DNA of 64,000 bases from assembly GCA_037074615.1 (NCBI GenBank), contig CM073518.1, positions 9,486,001 to 9,550,000 of the forward strand, written 5' to 3'. The position numbers were made by a program, and so were the translations under genes. Below are positions 45,855 to 57,447 of the stretch, piece after piece. Below the pieces are notes generated by a model. That model did not search any database and had not been told where the DNA came from. It saw only the letters and a program-made list of their open reading frames with translations. Origin of the DNA: Leucaena leucocephala. Lineage: Eukaryota > Streptophyta > Magnoliopsida > Fabales > Fabaceae. Each line of letters starts with the position of its first letter. Positions within the stretch are counted from its first letter, which is position 1.

Positions 45855-48800
45855 TGATTTTTAATATGTTAAAAGGGAGTTTTATTATTGATTTTTGCCC
45901 ACATTTACTATTATGTTGAGCAAATTAATTAATAATATAAAGAGTGAACAATTGGAAATTAATTGTTATAATCTAGTGATTAATTGGACAAATAATCTGT
46001 TTATTCTAATTTTCCATTACAGACTAAAACATTAACAGAATGAACAGAATTAGTTTGACATATGGACTGAAGGAACTAATAACAGAAGCAAGTTGGACTC
46101 ACACATGGCTAAAACGGATTATGCATGTGCTGGCACATGGAAGAGCACTGTTCACACATAATCACACTTCATAATAGATTTCACTCATTCATTCTTTCAC
46201 CTCACGCACTTCACACACCATTCATGCCATCTGAGCTGCCATTCACTCCATTCAAACCACATCACTCATTCCATACTCCTATATATCACACTATCTGCAC
46301 ATCATTCATATCCATCATTCATACACCCCAGACATTCACACATATAGGGAGATCACTCTTCTCATAACTCACTTCATCTACTTTCAATTTTGACTTCACC
46401 ATCACCCAAGCACACCATCTTCTTCTTCCCCATTTTCATTTTCTCTTTTGCAACTTTCCTCTATTCTAGTCAATAGAAACAGAGGAAAGTTCTGCATATC
46501 CATTTCATCTCCATTTTCTCTTTCTTCTTCCATCATGACTGTTACTATGCTTTCTGTTGCTGCTGGAGTTCAGAAGACAATGCAAGGTTAAGCTATTGTG
46601 CTCTCTTAGAGATGACACTAAACCAGAATCCTTGAGCTGAATAGGGAGTTCATTGTGTTTTTAATTCAGATCGAGTTGAACATAAATAATCCTTTAGAGA
46701 AAAAGATGACAAAGAAGTAGGGAACCGAGTTAGATTTCTTATTTCTACATAAATAATCCTTTGAATGATTCTCATCTTTGATCGAGTTGAACATATCTGT
46801 GATTAATTGAAGTGATTCTGTTTAATTCATATTCTACTACCTCTAAGTTGAATGATTCATTATTCTCTAATTATTGTCTGCGAGTTGTAGCTTGATTGAG
46901 ATTTAGCTAGCGAGTTCTTAGCTACATATTCTAAGTCAACTGATTAACTCCAATAATCTGTGGATAATGAAGGTAAGGTAATCTCCAAGGGAACACATTT
47001 GTCACTGATACATTTCACCATCTTAATCACTTAAAATCAGAAATAATAGCATAGGATTTTACATTCAGTCTTAGTTCAAACAAATCTTCACAAAACTCAT
47101 CTGTTAACTTGTTAATTTGTGGCTCATTAGATTAATTAGGTACCTTAGCATCCATCTAGGCTCCTTGTTAATCGACCTAGGTTAGCCTCAGTAACATCCT
47201 TACTTTCGTACGTCTTAGGGACCATTCGGTATCATTTAGAACCACTTACATGACATTTGAAGTCCATTAGCTAAATCTGGAATTTTTACTCTTAGCGAGT
47301 TATTGTTCATATGGTATTCTAGATTCGGCGATGAAATTCAAAATATCATAATTAATTCTATAAAAATCAAAATAAAGTGGTTCAAAATTCTACTCGAAGC
47401 TAACATCTTGAAATTTAAGGGAAAATAAGTTTCTGACCAAATGCTTAGCACATTGATACAATTTATTCATTAAAGTCTACTATTCATTTGGTCAAAAATT
47501 CTAAAAACAGATTCTGGTCCCCATCTTTGGAAAATTGGTTCTCTTTGTACAGACATCAAAATAAGGTGTTCTTGATATCAAAACGAAGCTTGACATGTTA
47601 ATTAATTGTCTGTAAAAGTTCATACATTTATTCCATCATTTACTATTTTTCCTCACATCATAAACATTATTGCTTAAACTAAGCATACAACATCATTACT
47701 TGCAAGAATTCTTTACATAACATCATATAACATTTACATTGACCAATCCCTAACTCCTCTTCATGCGTCTTCATCCTCTTTCCTCATTCATAAACCTGTG
47801 GGGATTAGGATTACATGGACGGGGTGAGATTTCGAGGGAAATCTCAGTAGCAAACGATACTAAACAATGCATGTATTAATGTAATTGCTTGTGCTTGCTT
47901 GTGAAAGTGTTACCATAGTGTAATGAGCATGCTTCCATGTATCATATGAAATATAATTAGCCAAAGTAAACATAGAAATAGGGCTTCAATCATCTACACA
48001 TATGCACACAATTTAACAAAGCCATAGCACAATCAAGCATAACATTCAATACATACAAGTTTAGGGTAAGTTTACTACCTCATATACTTGACTTTCTTTT
48101 ACTTTAACTTTGCTCTTTCTTCTTACTTTTCCTTGATGTGTGGCTGCCTCTTTTGAGTCCACAATCAAATCCTAACATCACATAATCATCCATTCATTAC
48201 AATCTAACTTCTCTTGAACATTAAACTTACTTTAACTAACATAACTTCCTTTAATCTTTACCAATTGACTTGGCCTTTGAATCAATTGATGTCTTGACCT
48301 TACCTTACACAATTTCACCTTTTGAATCCATTTATGAGCTTAGAATCATGAAATTCCAGCTCCCATGCACTGTTCTGGACAAATTTGAAAAATATGCATA
48401 ATTTTCTAAAAAATTCTCATTTTGATTCCAATGCTTCCCATCCTTGTTTCTCTACTTTACCCCACACAATTTTTCATTTTAAAACCATTGGAATCATCAA
48501 AATTATGAAATTCCAATCACTGTTCACTCGAGTGAACAGTAACAGAAAGAATTCCAAATATTACAACTTTCAATTCCAATGTTTCTAAGGTTCAAAAGCT
48601 ATCCAATCCTACACAAAATCATCATATAAATTCAATGGAAGCATTAGATCATTGAAATTCTATCTTCTTCTATCATGAACAGTGCAAACCAAATTGTTCC
48701 ATCTATGGAAAGTCAAGAATATCAACTTGATTCAACAACCAATCATCTAACTAGCTTGTTTAAGCTTTAATCACATAACTCTAACTTTAATTTCTTCTTT

Positions 48801-50398
48801 CTCCTTTCATCTAAGGTTTTGGACAGCATATATACCTTAGAGAAAACTCAACTTTCTTCCATGAAAACCCTAGGTTCAAGCTCCCAAATCAAAAGAAAAT
48901 AAGCTAGGATAGTTGCTTACCTTTAATCTCTAGCTTGCTTGAACTTTGGCCCTTGAGTTCTTCTTTGTCTTGGCTTGAGTTTTCATTTTGCAAGAAGTTC
49001 CCCATGGTGTCTCATGTCTTTTGTGAAGGTGCAGATTTGTGGGGGTATTTATAGATAGAGTTGGGTGTAAATAGAAGGCCAAGATTATTTTGGTTACTAT
49101 TTGATCTAATGGCAAAGATTGCACCTTGAATCTTGTCTTGCCCACCAAGCCAATTATGACATCATCCATGACATCATTTAGGCTGAGTTTGGCATAAATT
49201 AAAGGAAAATACTGATAGGAAAGATTCCAGTTCAGTCCGGTACTAAATCCAGTCAGTTTCACAAAAACCAAACTATTTTATGTTCCTATTTTTTGTAATA
49301 TTCCAGAATATGTATTCTGACCTTAAATCCAGTGTCCAGATTTCCCTACCATTGACATTGTTATACTGAGTATTTATCTGCTAAACATTCCTTGGAAAAT
49401 GACCGAAATGCCCTTGGTGCCCTTTCTTGCACTATATTAACCTTAAGGGCATAATTATCATTTCACACCTCTTTATACTTTATCAGGGCATATACTGACT
49501 CTGGGTAATCAATCCTGTACTCACCTTGACATTTTTTGGCCTATTCAAAATACCCTCCATTCATCTCTTGCTCATTATTACAACACAGGGGTATTTACGT
49601 GATTTCATATTTTTCTGGGGTTCCTCTGGGCATTGGCCCACATAACTGCTTAGTTACCTTACTGGGCCTCTGGGATGCCATTTTGGGCCTTTACATGGTC
49701 CACTATCATTATTGCACAAATCCTGAGAAACCTCTCCCGAAGGTATTTATCGGGTATTTTATTCCACTATAAATTCCATTAAAAATCTTACAGGATTCCT
49801 TTTCTAACTCTGTCAATTTTATAAATTCTTATATTAATTATAAGAATTTACTGTAAAGCTTCATCTGATTCTGAGGTTAAAAAAATATTGTAATAATTTT
49901 CCTATCTTCACAAATTTATATCAATTTTTCGGGACCTCAAAACAAAATTCTATGTTCCATCAAACTAACCACAATAATTTTCTCTATCTACTGGTAAAAT
50001 TTGGGTCTAATATGATTCCGAGCATTTTTAGGCTTTTTTCGGCTCAACTTCCTCATAATTACACTTTTGCCCCTTGAACTTTTGATAAATTACATTTAGG
50101 TCCTTAAACTTTTGAAAATTACACTTTAGGCCCTCAACTTTTCCTAATTACACTTAATGGCCCAAAGTTTTTGTCTACTTTATATTTCGTACCATGGAAC
50201 TTTTATACTTTTCACTTTAGGCCCTCTTTTTTAAATCTTCATCTCATCATTCTTTTCTTCTCTCTTCATCGTCACAATCCTTTCCAAACCTCTTTCCTCT
50301 ATCAGTATTATACAAATAGGGAGAAATTGGGATATGACAACCTCCACTTGCTATTGGTTAGCTTAGTTTTGTTTGATAATTAGAAATGACAATTATCA
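45855..50398 (+). repeat. 5' LTR of an Athila-like gypsy element, with nested solo LTR
   Basis: The right end is well placed: ATTATCA at 50398 is followed by AAA and the Asp-tRNA primer site. The left end is tentative. TGATTTTTAATATG at 45855 gives matching TGAT...ATCA termini; TGTTGAGC at 45914 is an alternative. Without the nested LTR (47190-50339) it is about 1.4 kb. The partner LTR lies beyond the window. Confidence 0.6.
47190..50339 (-). mobile_element. Gypsy solo LTR, minus strand (3150 bp), imperfect TSD
   Basis: On the minus strand it starts TGTCATATCCCAATTTCTCC at 50339 and ends AAGTAAGGATGTTACT at 47190. The flanks GCCTC (47185-47189) and ACCTC (50340-50344) differ by one transition, and the terminal CA has become CT. 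TATTTATA is at 49046-49053. Its start resembles the 37369 LTR, while its end resembles the 18973 and 60152 LTRs. Confidence 0.8.
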
Positions 50399-50401
50399 AA
50401 A

Positions 50402-50419
50402 TGGTGTCGTTGCCGGGGA
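50402..50419 (+). other. Primer-binding site of the Athila-like element
   Basis: TGGTGTCGTTGCCGGGGA lies three bases after the LTR end. The usual Athila site, complementary to tRNA-Asp, reads TGGCGCCGTTGCCGG, so two C-to-T changes separate this copy from it. Confidence 0.85.
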
Positions 50420-51091
50420 GCCTTACTTGTTAAGGTTTCCTAAGCAATCTCCTGGGCCCCAAAAACATAAAAATTAGGTAGTTGTTTTAGTTTTTATGTG
50501 AATTTTATGTTTTACATCTATTAAGTCATGACTATTTGGCTTTTACGTCCGACTAAAATGCTCTGTGATATCCAGTCACGACCAGATACACATTTGGTCA
50601 TGACCTAAAATCTGTTTTTAACTCAGATTTACTTTCTGTAACTTTTAGTCGTGACCGGAGTGCTTTTTGGTCGCAACCAAAAAAATTATTTTTGATCAAT
50701 TTTCATCTCTGTGATTTCTAGTCGCAACCAAATTGACACTTAGTCACGACTAAAACTCTATGGTTTTTGGTCACGACCAGAGTGCATTTTGGTGGCAACC
50801 AGAAATATCTAACTTCAAGTATTTACTCTCTGTGATTTTTAGTCGCAACTAAAGTGACATTTGGTTGCGACCAAAAATCCTGATTCAAAAATTTTGCTCT
50901 CTGTGACTATTAGTCGCGACTTAAAGTTCATTTTTATCGCGATATCTGCTCTCTATACTTTTTAGTTGTGACCTAGTGTACTTTTTGTCGCGACCTGATA
51001 TTTTTGATCTGCGAATAATTGATCTCAATTTCTGAATTTGCTGCATTGCTGATATATTTGATCTTTTACATTATTATTGAGTGTGATTTGC
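50420..51091 (+). other. Leader between primer site and gag of the Athila-like element
   Basis: Non-coding leader. Most of it is the box array at 50525-50994; no other feature was recognised. Confidence 0.7.
50525..50994 (+). repeat. GTCGCGAC-type box array in the Athila-like leader (~15 boxes)
   Basis: About fifteen boxes. Some are intact (for example GTCGCGAC at 50987); most are one or two CpG-type transitions away (GTCATGAC, GTCACGAC, GTCGTGAC, GTCGCAAC, GGTTGCGACC). The flanks extend the palindrome: AGT...ACT boxes alternate with GGT...ACC boxes. A spacer phrase like CTCTGTGATTTTTAGTC recurs every 80-100 bp. Confidence 0.85.
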
Positions 51092-52769
51092 ATGACCAGA
51101 AGCTCTGAATTCTTTCCATTAGATAGAGAAATCAATAGAATACTTAGGCAAATTAAGAAAGCTAAAATCTTAAATCAAGCTAGTGTTGCATTTGAGCTTA
51201 GTTCTTCTAGTCAATCTGTTACTGCTGAGATTGAACCTGTATTTGGTAACATCCTAGATAATCGTCTTGTCATGGAGCATGTTAATGTAGGTGAAGCTCA
51301 TACTCATAATTAGAATAATCAACATGAGCAATATGCAGAGAATAACATGAACAATATAAGACCACGTAGGAGCATAAGAGATCTCACTTCTTCTAATGTA
51401 AACTATGATCCTTTTCACACTTGTCCTGCTTTAGATGTTAATTTTGAGCTGAAAGGTCCTTTATTAAGTAACTTACTAAAGTTTTATGGATTAGCAAGTA
51501 AGGATCCTTTCAAGCATTTAAATACTATGGAGTGGGTTGTAGGAGCTGACATGGATGCAGTGCAGAGATAAGTCTTTCATTTCACACTTGAAGGAAAGGC
51601 AAAGCAATGGTTTTATATGCTGCTACATCACACACCTCAAGCCTTGGACTCCTGGAATACACTAAGGAATACTTTCTTGGAAAGATACTTCCCTACATCA
51701 AAGACTGCTACATTGAGAAAGGATATCTTTGCTGTAAAATGGTATGCTGAAGAGTCTTTCTATGAGTTTTAGGCAAGATTTCAAGAGTTACTAGCCAGAT
51801 GTCCATACCATCAGATTCTAATGGAGCTTTCAGTGCAGTATTTTCATTCAGGATTACGCTTTACATATAGAAAGAATTTGGATGCAGCTGCTGGGGTTCC
51901 ATATATGATTTGACACATGATGAAGCATGGAGCTTGATTGAGAAGATAGCAAACAATGACCAGCATTATGGAGGTTATAATGCTAAACAAGTCCATTTGG
52001 TTTTTGCAAGCTTATCTCCAGATCATAATAATCTGTCTTCTCAAGTTGCTACTATGAGTGCTCAGATCAACAACTTAGCTGCTCAATTGAGCAATACTCA
52101 TGTTCAGAGCCCATACTCTCAAGCTCTAGTTGCTTTTAGTTGTTAGTTATATTCTTCCCCAATGCATAACAGTGCCAATTGCCTACACAATATGAGGATG
52201 TTCCAGCTATCTACCAAGGTAGACAAAACCAATATCCACAAAGGAATCCATACTCCAACACATATAATGAAGGAAGAGATAATCCTAATTTCAGATGGAG
52301 AGATGGAGGTGGAGCTGCTGGGCAAAATAGGTTCAACAATGATAAGCAAGTGGTTGAATCCTCTAGAGCCATATAAGTGTCTAATGCTGTAAAGGATAAT
52401 GGAATTTCTGAGATACTCAAGAGCATCAATGTGATGAACTCAAATATAAATTCTATGAACACACACTTCAGCTTTAACTTCAAGGATTTGAGGTCTACAG
52501 TGGAGAACAATTTAGCAATGGTAGAATTTCAGTTTGCTGCTTTAGAGAGTAAATTAGAACAGTGGGAAACAAAAGCTGAAAATATGAATGGCTATGTATC
52601 ACAGCTAGCCAATTCAGTAAATGATGTTCAGGATAGAATGGGAGGAAGTCTACCTTTAAATACAGCTGTTAACCAAAAATATGTGAATGCCATGAGCTTG
52701 AGAAGTGGCAGATCAGTTGGGAAAATAGATGCTGATAAGAAGGAAAAGGAATCAAATGAGCAGCGAAAT
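51092..52769 (+). pseudogene. Athila-like gag relic, part 1
   Basis: The ATG at 51092 opens MTRSSEFFPLDREINRI. Recognisable gag phrases follow: FELKGPLLSNLLKFYGL, DPFKHLNTMEWV, LEGKAKQWFYMLL, WNTLRNTFLERYFPTSKTA, RFQELLARCPYHQ and DAAAGVPY. After a one-base shift near 51905 come THDEAWSLIEKIANNDQHYG and then LNTAVNQKYVNAMSLRSGRS. Three in-frame stops (51311, 51569, 51770) and at least one frameshift disable it. The last codons (GAG CAG CGA AAT) end exactly at the insertion of the 52770-63752 element. The frame resumes at 63758, so this gag was still readable locally when the insertion occurred. Confidence 0.87.
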
Positions 52770-55572
52770 TGTAACACCCCAATTTTTAGGCCTAGAGATG
52801 CCATAAGGAGAATTCAAGGGCATAATCGTAATTATGGGAAAAATCGGGCTGGTAGCCGATGAATACCATATTTTGCCAGAAAATAGAGAAAATTACGCTG
52901 ATCATTTCACTGAACTGGGAAATGTGCATATGAGGTCTCTATGTGTATGAAAGAATTAGAAATGTGACCAAGGGTAAAATGGTCATTTTTTAAAAGTGTG
53001 CACGGGAGCGTACTTTCAGGCCAAAATAGCCCGGTCCGGATAAAATATCTAAAAATACAGGGAGATAGAGGAGAGGATTCCGGATTGAATGACGCAACAC
53101 AGAATTTTGATTTGAGGTCCCGATTTTTTTGTAAAAATTCTCAAAGATGGGAAATTACAGTTGTAATCGGTAAAGGAAGAGCAGTCCGAATAGAGATGAT
53201 CGGACTATGGCCAAAGGCCATACAGTATTGTCTAAGGCCCGTAGTGACACCAGGGAAGGCCCAGGCCCACAATATCAGTTCAGTGGTACGAGGGGCCGGT
53301 GTCCGGGAAAAAATGTGCAAAATGACGAAAATGCCCTTATGTTATAGAATAACTGAAGAATGAGTAAAGGGTATTTTGGTCATTTGGCTAAGGTTAGACA
53401 GTCAAGAAGGGGTATCTGGATAGTTGACCAGGGCTAGAGAATACTCTGGTAAAATATGAAAAGACAATAATGCCCCTAGACCTAGTAAAGGAAATGAAAG
53501 GACTTGAGTGCAATTATGGAAAGTTTCAAGGCCAAAAAAAAAAGTAGACAAAAATGTGGGGTCCTTAAGTGTAATTTTAGCCAAGTAAAAAGGGACTTAA
53601 ATGAAAAGAAGAAAAGTTCCCTGGGGCTAAATTGTAATTAAAGAAAGTCAGGCCGGAAGTGGTTTGGACTGTCCGAAAGCATTTCAGTCCCAGATTTCAC
53701 CGGTAGAGAGAGCAAGCGACGCTCGGTAATCTGGCTTAATACAGGAATTTTTGAAGACTCCAGATAGCCAGAAATGGACTGAACGTCCAAAAGTTATAAA
53801 AATTCATACCGGATATCCTAGAATTCAGATCTAGGTGAGAAAATATAGGATGATACGTCCTTATGGGACGGATGTCGGGAAACTGACAGAATACCGATAG
53901 GAGGCCTGGAGAAAAAGTTATTCGCAAATTAGAAAATCCAGACGGGAGTGTGAGGCCTCCGGGTATCCGATAGGGAGATTTATCGGTATTTTAAAAGGGA
54001 CTGAATGAGTTCGGATGATCTCGGTCAGATGACTGATATGACTCACAGGGATGCCTGAACACCGCAGGCCAGTGTATCGGACAGAAGGAGCTGGTGTCCG
54101 GATATGTGTATAAACGGTGAATAATAGATAAAATATTCAATAATTATTAACGAGGGGAGATTCCTCGTAATGCGTGCCATGAGGATATTGGCCCAGAAAG
54201 GCCCAACAGTGGCGCCAACAGAGGCCCAGTAAGACACTTGGACTGATAGGTGGGCCAGTGTCCGGCAGAACCCCGGAAAAGTGCGAAATTACGAAAATGC
54301 CCCTGTGTTGTACAAAAGTGTAACAGATGAATGAAGGGTATTTTGGTAATTCTGGACAGGCCCAGAAGCCAAGGTACATACAGATAAAGTTACTAAGAGT
54401 CAGTATATACCCTGACAGAGTACAGAAGGGTATGAAATGACGATTTTACCCTTAGGGTTAAAATAGTGCAAGAAAGGGCACCCAAGGGTATTTTGGTAAT
54501 TTGCCAAGGGCTGTTTCTTGGGAATTGAGCCATCGGAGTACTTGAGTTTGATCAAGATCCAAGACAACATTCCCCGAGCCCAAAAACGTAGGCCCAGTAA
54601 TGTGTGGGAAAAAGTGGCATTAAAATACTATTTTAATGTTGTTTCAATAAAGTAAAATTACTCGGTCGGCACGATAACCGAGGAGGTGATCAGATAAAGT
54701 CCTGGATTTATCTGGATATCATTGGAAGGCGTGAAAGGTCCCTTCCAGGTGCCACATGGCGCAATCTTAAAGGCAGAAGAAAAAGTTGAGGACACGTATT
54801 ACGAGGCAAGATACTAGACCGGTTAGTCAGCATGCTGAGTCAGCTGCTGAGGTGTCCAGGATTTCAGACATGTGATAAATGTGGCGCTGAGGTGTCCTGG
54901 TGAGGTGTCCCAATGATGTCATGCATGATGCAGTAAAGGAGGAATTAAGAAAAATAGGAAAATCCAGGAAAAACCAGGACCGCAGGATCAGAGTTCATGG
55001 AAATTACGGGATTGCCATTGGAGGAGGTTATAAATACCCCCTTGCCATTCATATGCCACGGCCAAGAGCCCTTTTAGAGAGAGGAGGAGATGCTAGAGAG
55101 AGAAAGTGAGAGGAAGAAAGAAAGAAAGGAAGTTCTGGCGGAGCTGGAAGCAGAATAGAGATAGTAGAGCTCTGCTGAGCCTTTGAGGTAGTAACTAATC
55201 CTAGCTTTTATGTAATGGCTTTGTGATAAATGAAACATCCTTACTTTCGTATGTCTTAGGGACCATTTGGTAGCATTTAGAACCACTTTCAAGGTCATTG
55301 AAGTCCAATTTCTCAATCTGGAGTTTTACTCTTATCGAGTACTGTTCACTGTGTAAATTCCAGATGAGTGACCTGACTTCGAAAAATCATAACTAATTCT
55401 AGAAAAATTGAAATGATTTTTCGAAGTCAGGTCACTCATCTGGAATTTACACAGTGAACAATACTCGATAAGAGTAAAACTCCAGATTGAGAAATTGGAC
55501 TTCAATGACCTTGAAAGTGGTTCTAAATGCTACCAAATGGTCCCTAAGACATACGAAAGTAAGGATGTTTCA
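52770..55572 (+). repeat. 5' LTR of the gag-only gypsy element (2803 bp, rearranged)
   Basis: It matches the 3' LTR from TGTAACACCCC to about 55227. It then lacks roughly 1 kb present in its partner, and ends in an inverted duplication of the LTR terminus (55231-55572). TATAAATA is at 55029-55036. Confidence 0.92.
55231..55572 (+). repeat. 160-bp inverted repeat at the end of the 5' LTR
   Basis: Arm 55231-55390 is the reverse complement of arm 55413-55572, with one mismatch in 160 bp (GAGTACTG against GAGTATTG). The spacer of 22 nt, AACTAATTCTAGAAAAATTGAA, is itself the reverse complement of the next LTR bases. The left arm is therefore a longer inverted copy (about 184 bp), joined to the right arm through the shared bases ATGA. 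Confidence 0.95.
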
Positions 55573-55575
55573 TTT

Positions 55576-55587
55576 TGGTATCAGAGC
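55576..55587 (+). other. Primer-binding site of the gag-only element
   Basis: TGGTATCAGAGC lies three bases after the LTR end TTTCA and is complementary to the 3' end of initiator tRNA-Met. Confidence 0.93.
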
Positions 55588-55954
55588 AAAGGATTCTGGC
55601 TTAGGAAATGCTCTGAATAGATAATTTATGGTGTTAGTACAGAATAAGGTTAGCACAGAACAAAGGGTTCTGGCTCAGAGCATAAGATTCTGGCATAGAA
55701 CAGAAGGTTCTAGCTCAGTGATGCTCTGGTTTAGTTTGTTTGATTCCTTAAACAAATGAGAAGTTTGAGTGGTTCTCTCCCTAGAGTATGATATAGGGAT
55801 GGTGTTCACTGCTTGGAAAGGTTTAGACAGAAGACAGTGACACCCAGATGAATGAGGTTGTACCCCGAGCTTTATAGTCTTACGAAGGATATGATTATGT
55901 TGGGCTAATCTTAGTCAGCTGATATAGTCAAGGACTCGTGTTTATTAACACAAT
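55588..55954 (+). other. Leader of the gag-only element with short repeats
   Basis: Non-coding. Between about 55590 and 55730 variants of GGTTCTGGCTCAGAGCA occur about five times, alternating with GTTAGCACAGAA-like strings. The corresponding minus-strand leader (about 28800-28967) has the same repeats. Confidence 0.6.
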
Positions 55955-56833
55955 ATGGCTGGACTAAGCAGAACAAGGTTTAAGAAGCAGTTTCCTCCAG
56001 AGATAGAGACAGAATCTGATCAGTTCACGATTAAGGAAGCTGCAAGAGTACCTAAAGGTATCATGTTGTGACCAGATACTATAGTGTGGATGCCAGATAT
56101 CCAAGTTACAACAAGTTAAGTCATAAGTCACGATGAGATATGGGCAACCCAGGCTCGCCAAGATCAAGAGCGAGATTCTGCTATCACTACGGCGGTTGCT
56201 GTTGCGGTTGCAAGATTACAGCAGTCTGGGAAGTAGGTATTACCAGAGAATGATATAGAACCTGAACCTCAGCCAGATCATGAGCAGACTGGAATGAATA
56301 GACATCAGGGGTCTATAAGAAATAATAATGACCAGGAAAGTCTGCAAACATGGATGGAACGATTCCATAAGTTTAATCCGCCCATGTTTGAAGGGACTTT
56401 TGACACTCAAGTAGCTGAGGATTGGGTAAGCCAGTTAGAGAAAATCTTTAAGGTTTTAGAATGTCCCACTGAAAGAAAGACCCAGGTGGCAGTTTACAAG
56501 CTAGAAAAGAATGTGCAATAACCAGAAAAAAGTGAGTCTACTCCATCAGTACCACTGAAAGTAATGCCACCAGGTTCCTTGATAGGGAACAGTAAGAAGA
56601 GAAATGGGCCAGCATATGGGTCACAAGTTAATAAGAAACAGGGAAGTAGGCTAGGTAGTGGGCCAAGAGAAGTTATTAGGCAACCAAGGCCTAATGTATG
56701 TAGGAACTGTGGTCGAAACCATGGTATGAGGCCTTGTCCAGTAGGTCAAGGGTTACGCTATAGGTGTGGAAAGCCTGGACATTATGCCAGGGAGTGTTCA
56801 CAGAACATAACAGGCGAAAGATACCCGACTTAG
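55955..56833 (+). pseudogene. Gag relic of the gag-only gypsy element
   Basis: A single frame runs from ATG 55955 (MAGLSRTRFKKQFPPEIE) through FHKFNPPMFEGTFDTQVAED, WVSQLEKIFKVLECP and VAVYKLEKN to a cysteine-rich end with a knuckle RCGKPGHYAREC (from about 56762). It is preceded by CRNCGRNHGMRPC. The frame is kept for 293 codons with no frameshift but with four internal stops, each one C-to-T change from CGA, CAA or CAG. The part between YKLEKN and the knuckle is much shorter than in a full gag, so a central stretch is missing. Gag would form the particle and bind RNA. This copy cannot make a full-length product. Confidence 0.85.
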
Positions 56834-57126
56834 GGAATAATATATACCCTGACTGGCAACGAGATAAGAAAGTCTCCTGTGCCAAACTAAGGTACGAGTT
56901 TATTTGTGTTCTGTTTCCACTGGCTAATGAACGGATAAATCCTATATTGGATTGGATTGTATTGTCCAGTATGCACACTATTGAGCTACCCTATACCTAG
57001 TATGTTGCCGTTGTATGAGGATGAGTATGACTACATGTTTTAAAAGTAGAGAAAGCATATACAAGATAGTTGGGGTTAGGCAAACCCTTGAGTGTTAAAC
57101 TTGTATTATGGCTGAAAGGAGTCCAA

Positions 57127-57259
57127 GTCGCGATGTTATGAGAGATAGGTCGCGACTAAAGGACACAGAGATGCCAGGTCGTGACGAGTAGTGTGCGATA
57201 GTCGCGACTAAAAGTCGTAGATCATCTGAGTTATAACTATGAAGTTCTTAGGTCGCAAC
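57127..57259 (+). repeat. GTCGCGAC box cluster in the gag-only element (5 boxes)
   Basis: Boxes are GTCGCGAT (57127), GTCGCGAC (57149), GTCGTGAC (57178), GTCGCGAC (57201) and GTCGCAAC (57252). The pair GTCGCGACTAAAGGACACAG and GTCGCGACTAAAAG resembles the spacers of the copia LTR array. Confidence 0.8.
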
Positions 57260-57447
57260 AAAAATAGCAGAGGCCATATGAATGAAGGTACCAAACTTGC
57301 TGAAGTCCACCGACTAAAGGATTAGTATAGCATATGGTAAGCCAGACAGTACAAAGGTACTGAGGTACGAAAGATCAGTTTAAGACAATGTGAAAAAGTA
57401 AATCCTCTATGTGGTAACTAAGAGTAGATCTATATTACAGAGGTTTT

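Noticed and set aside
45848..45856. TTTGTAGTG as the 3' end of the CACTA element
   Set aside because: The following bases do not match the flank of the candidate 5' end, the 3' half of a CACTA element is absent, and the TGAT of the Athila-like LTR overlaps it. Chance is more likely.
50525..50994. CRISPR-like appearance of a short repeat with regular spacers
   Set aside because: The box is only 8 bp, the spacers are themselves repeated, and it lies in a plant retrotransposon leader.
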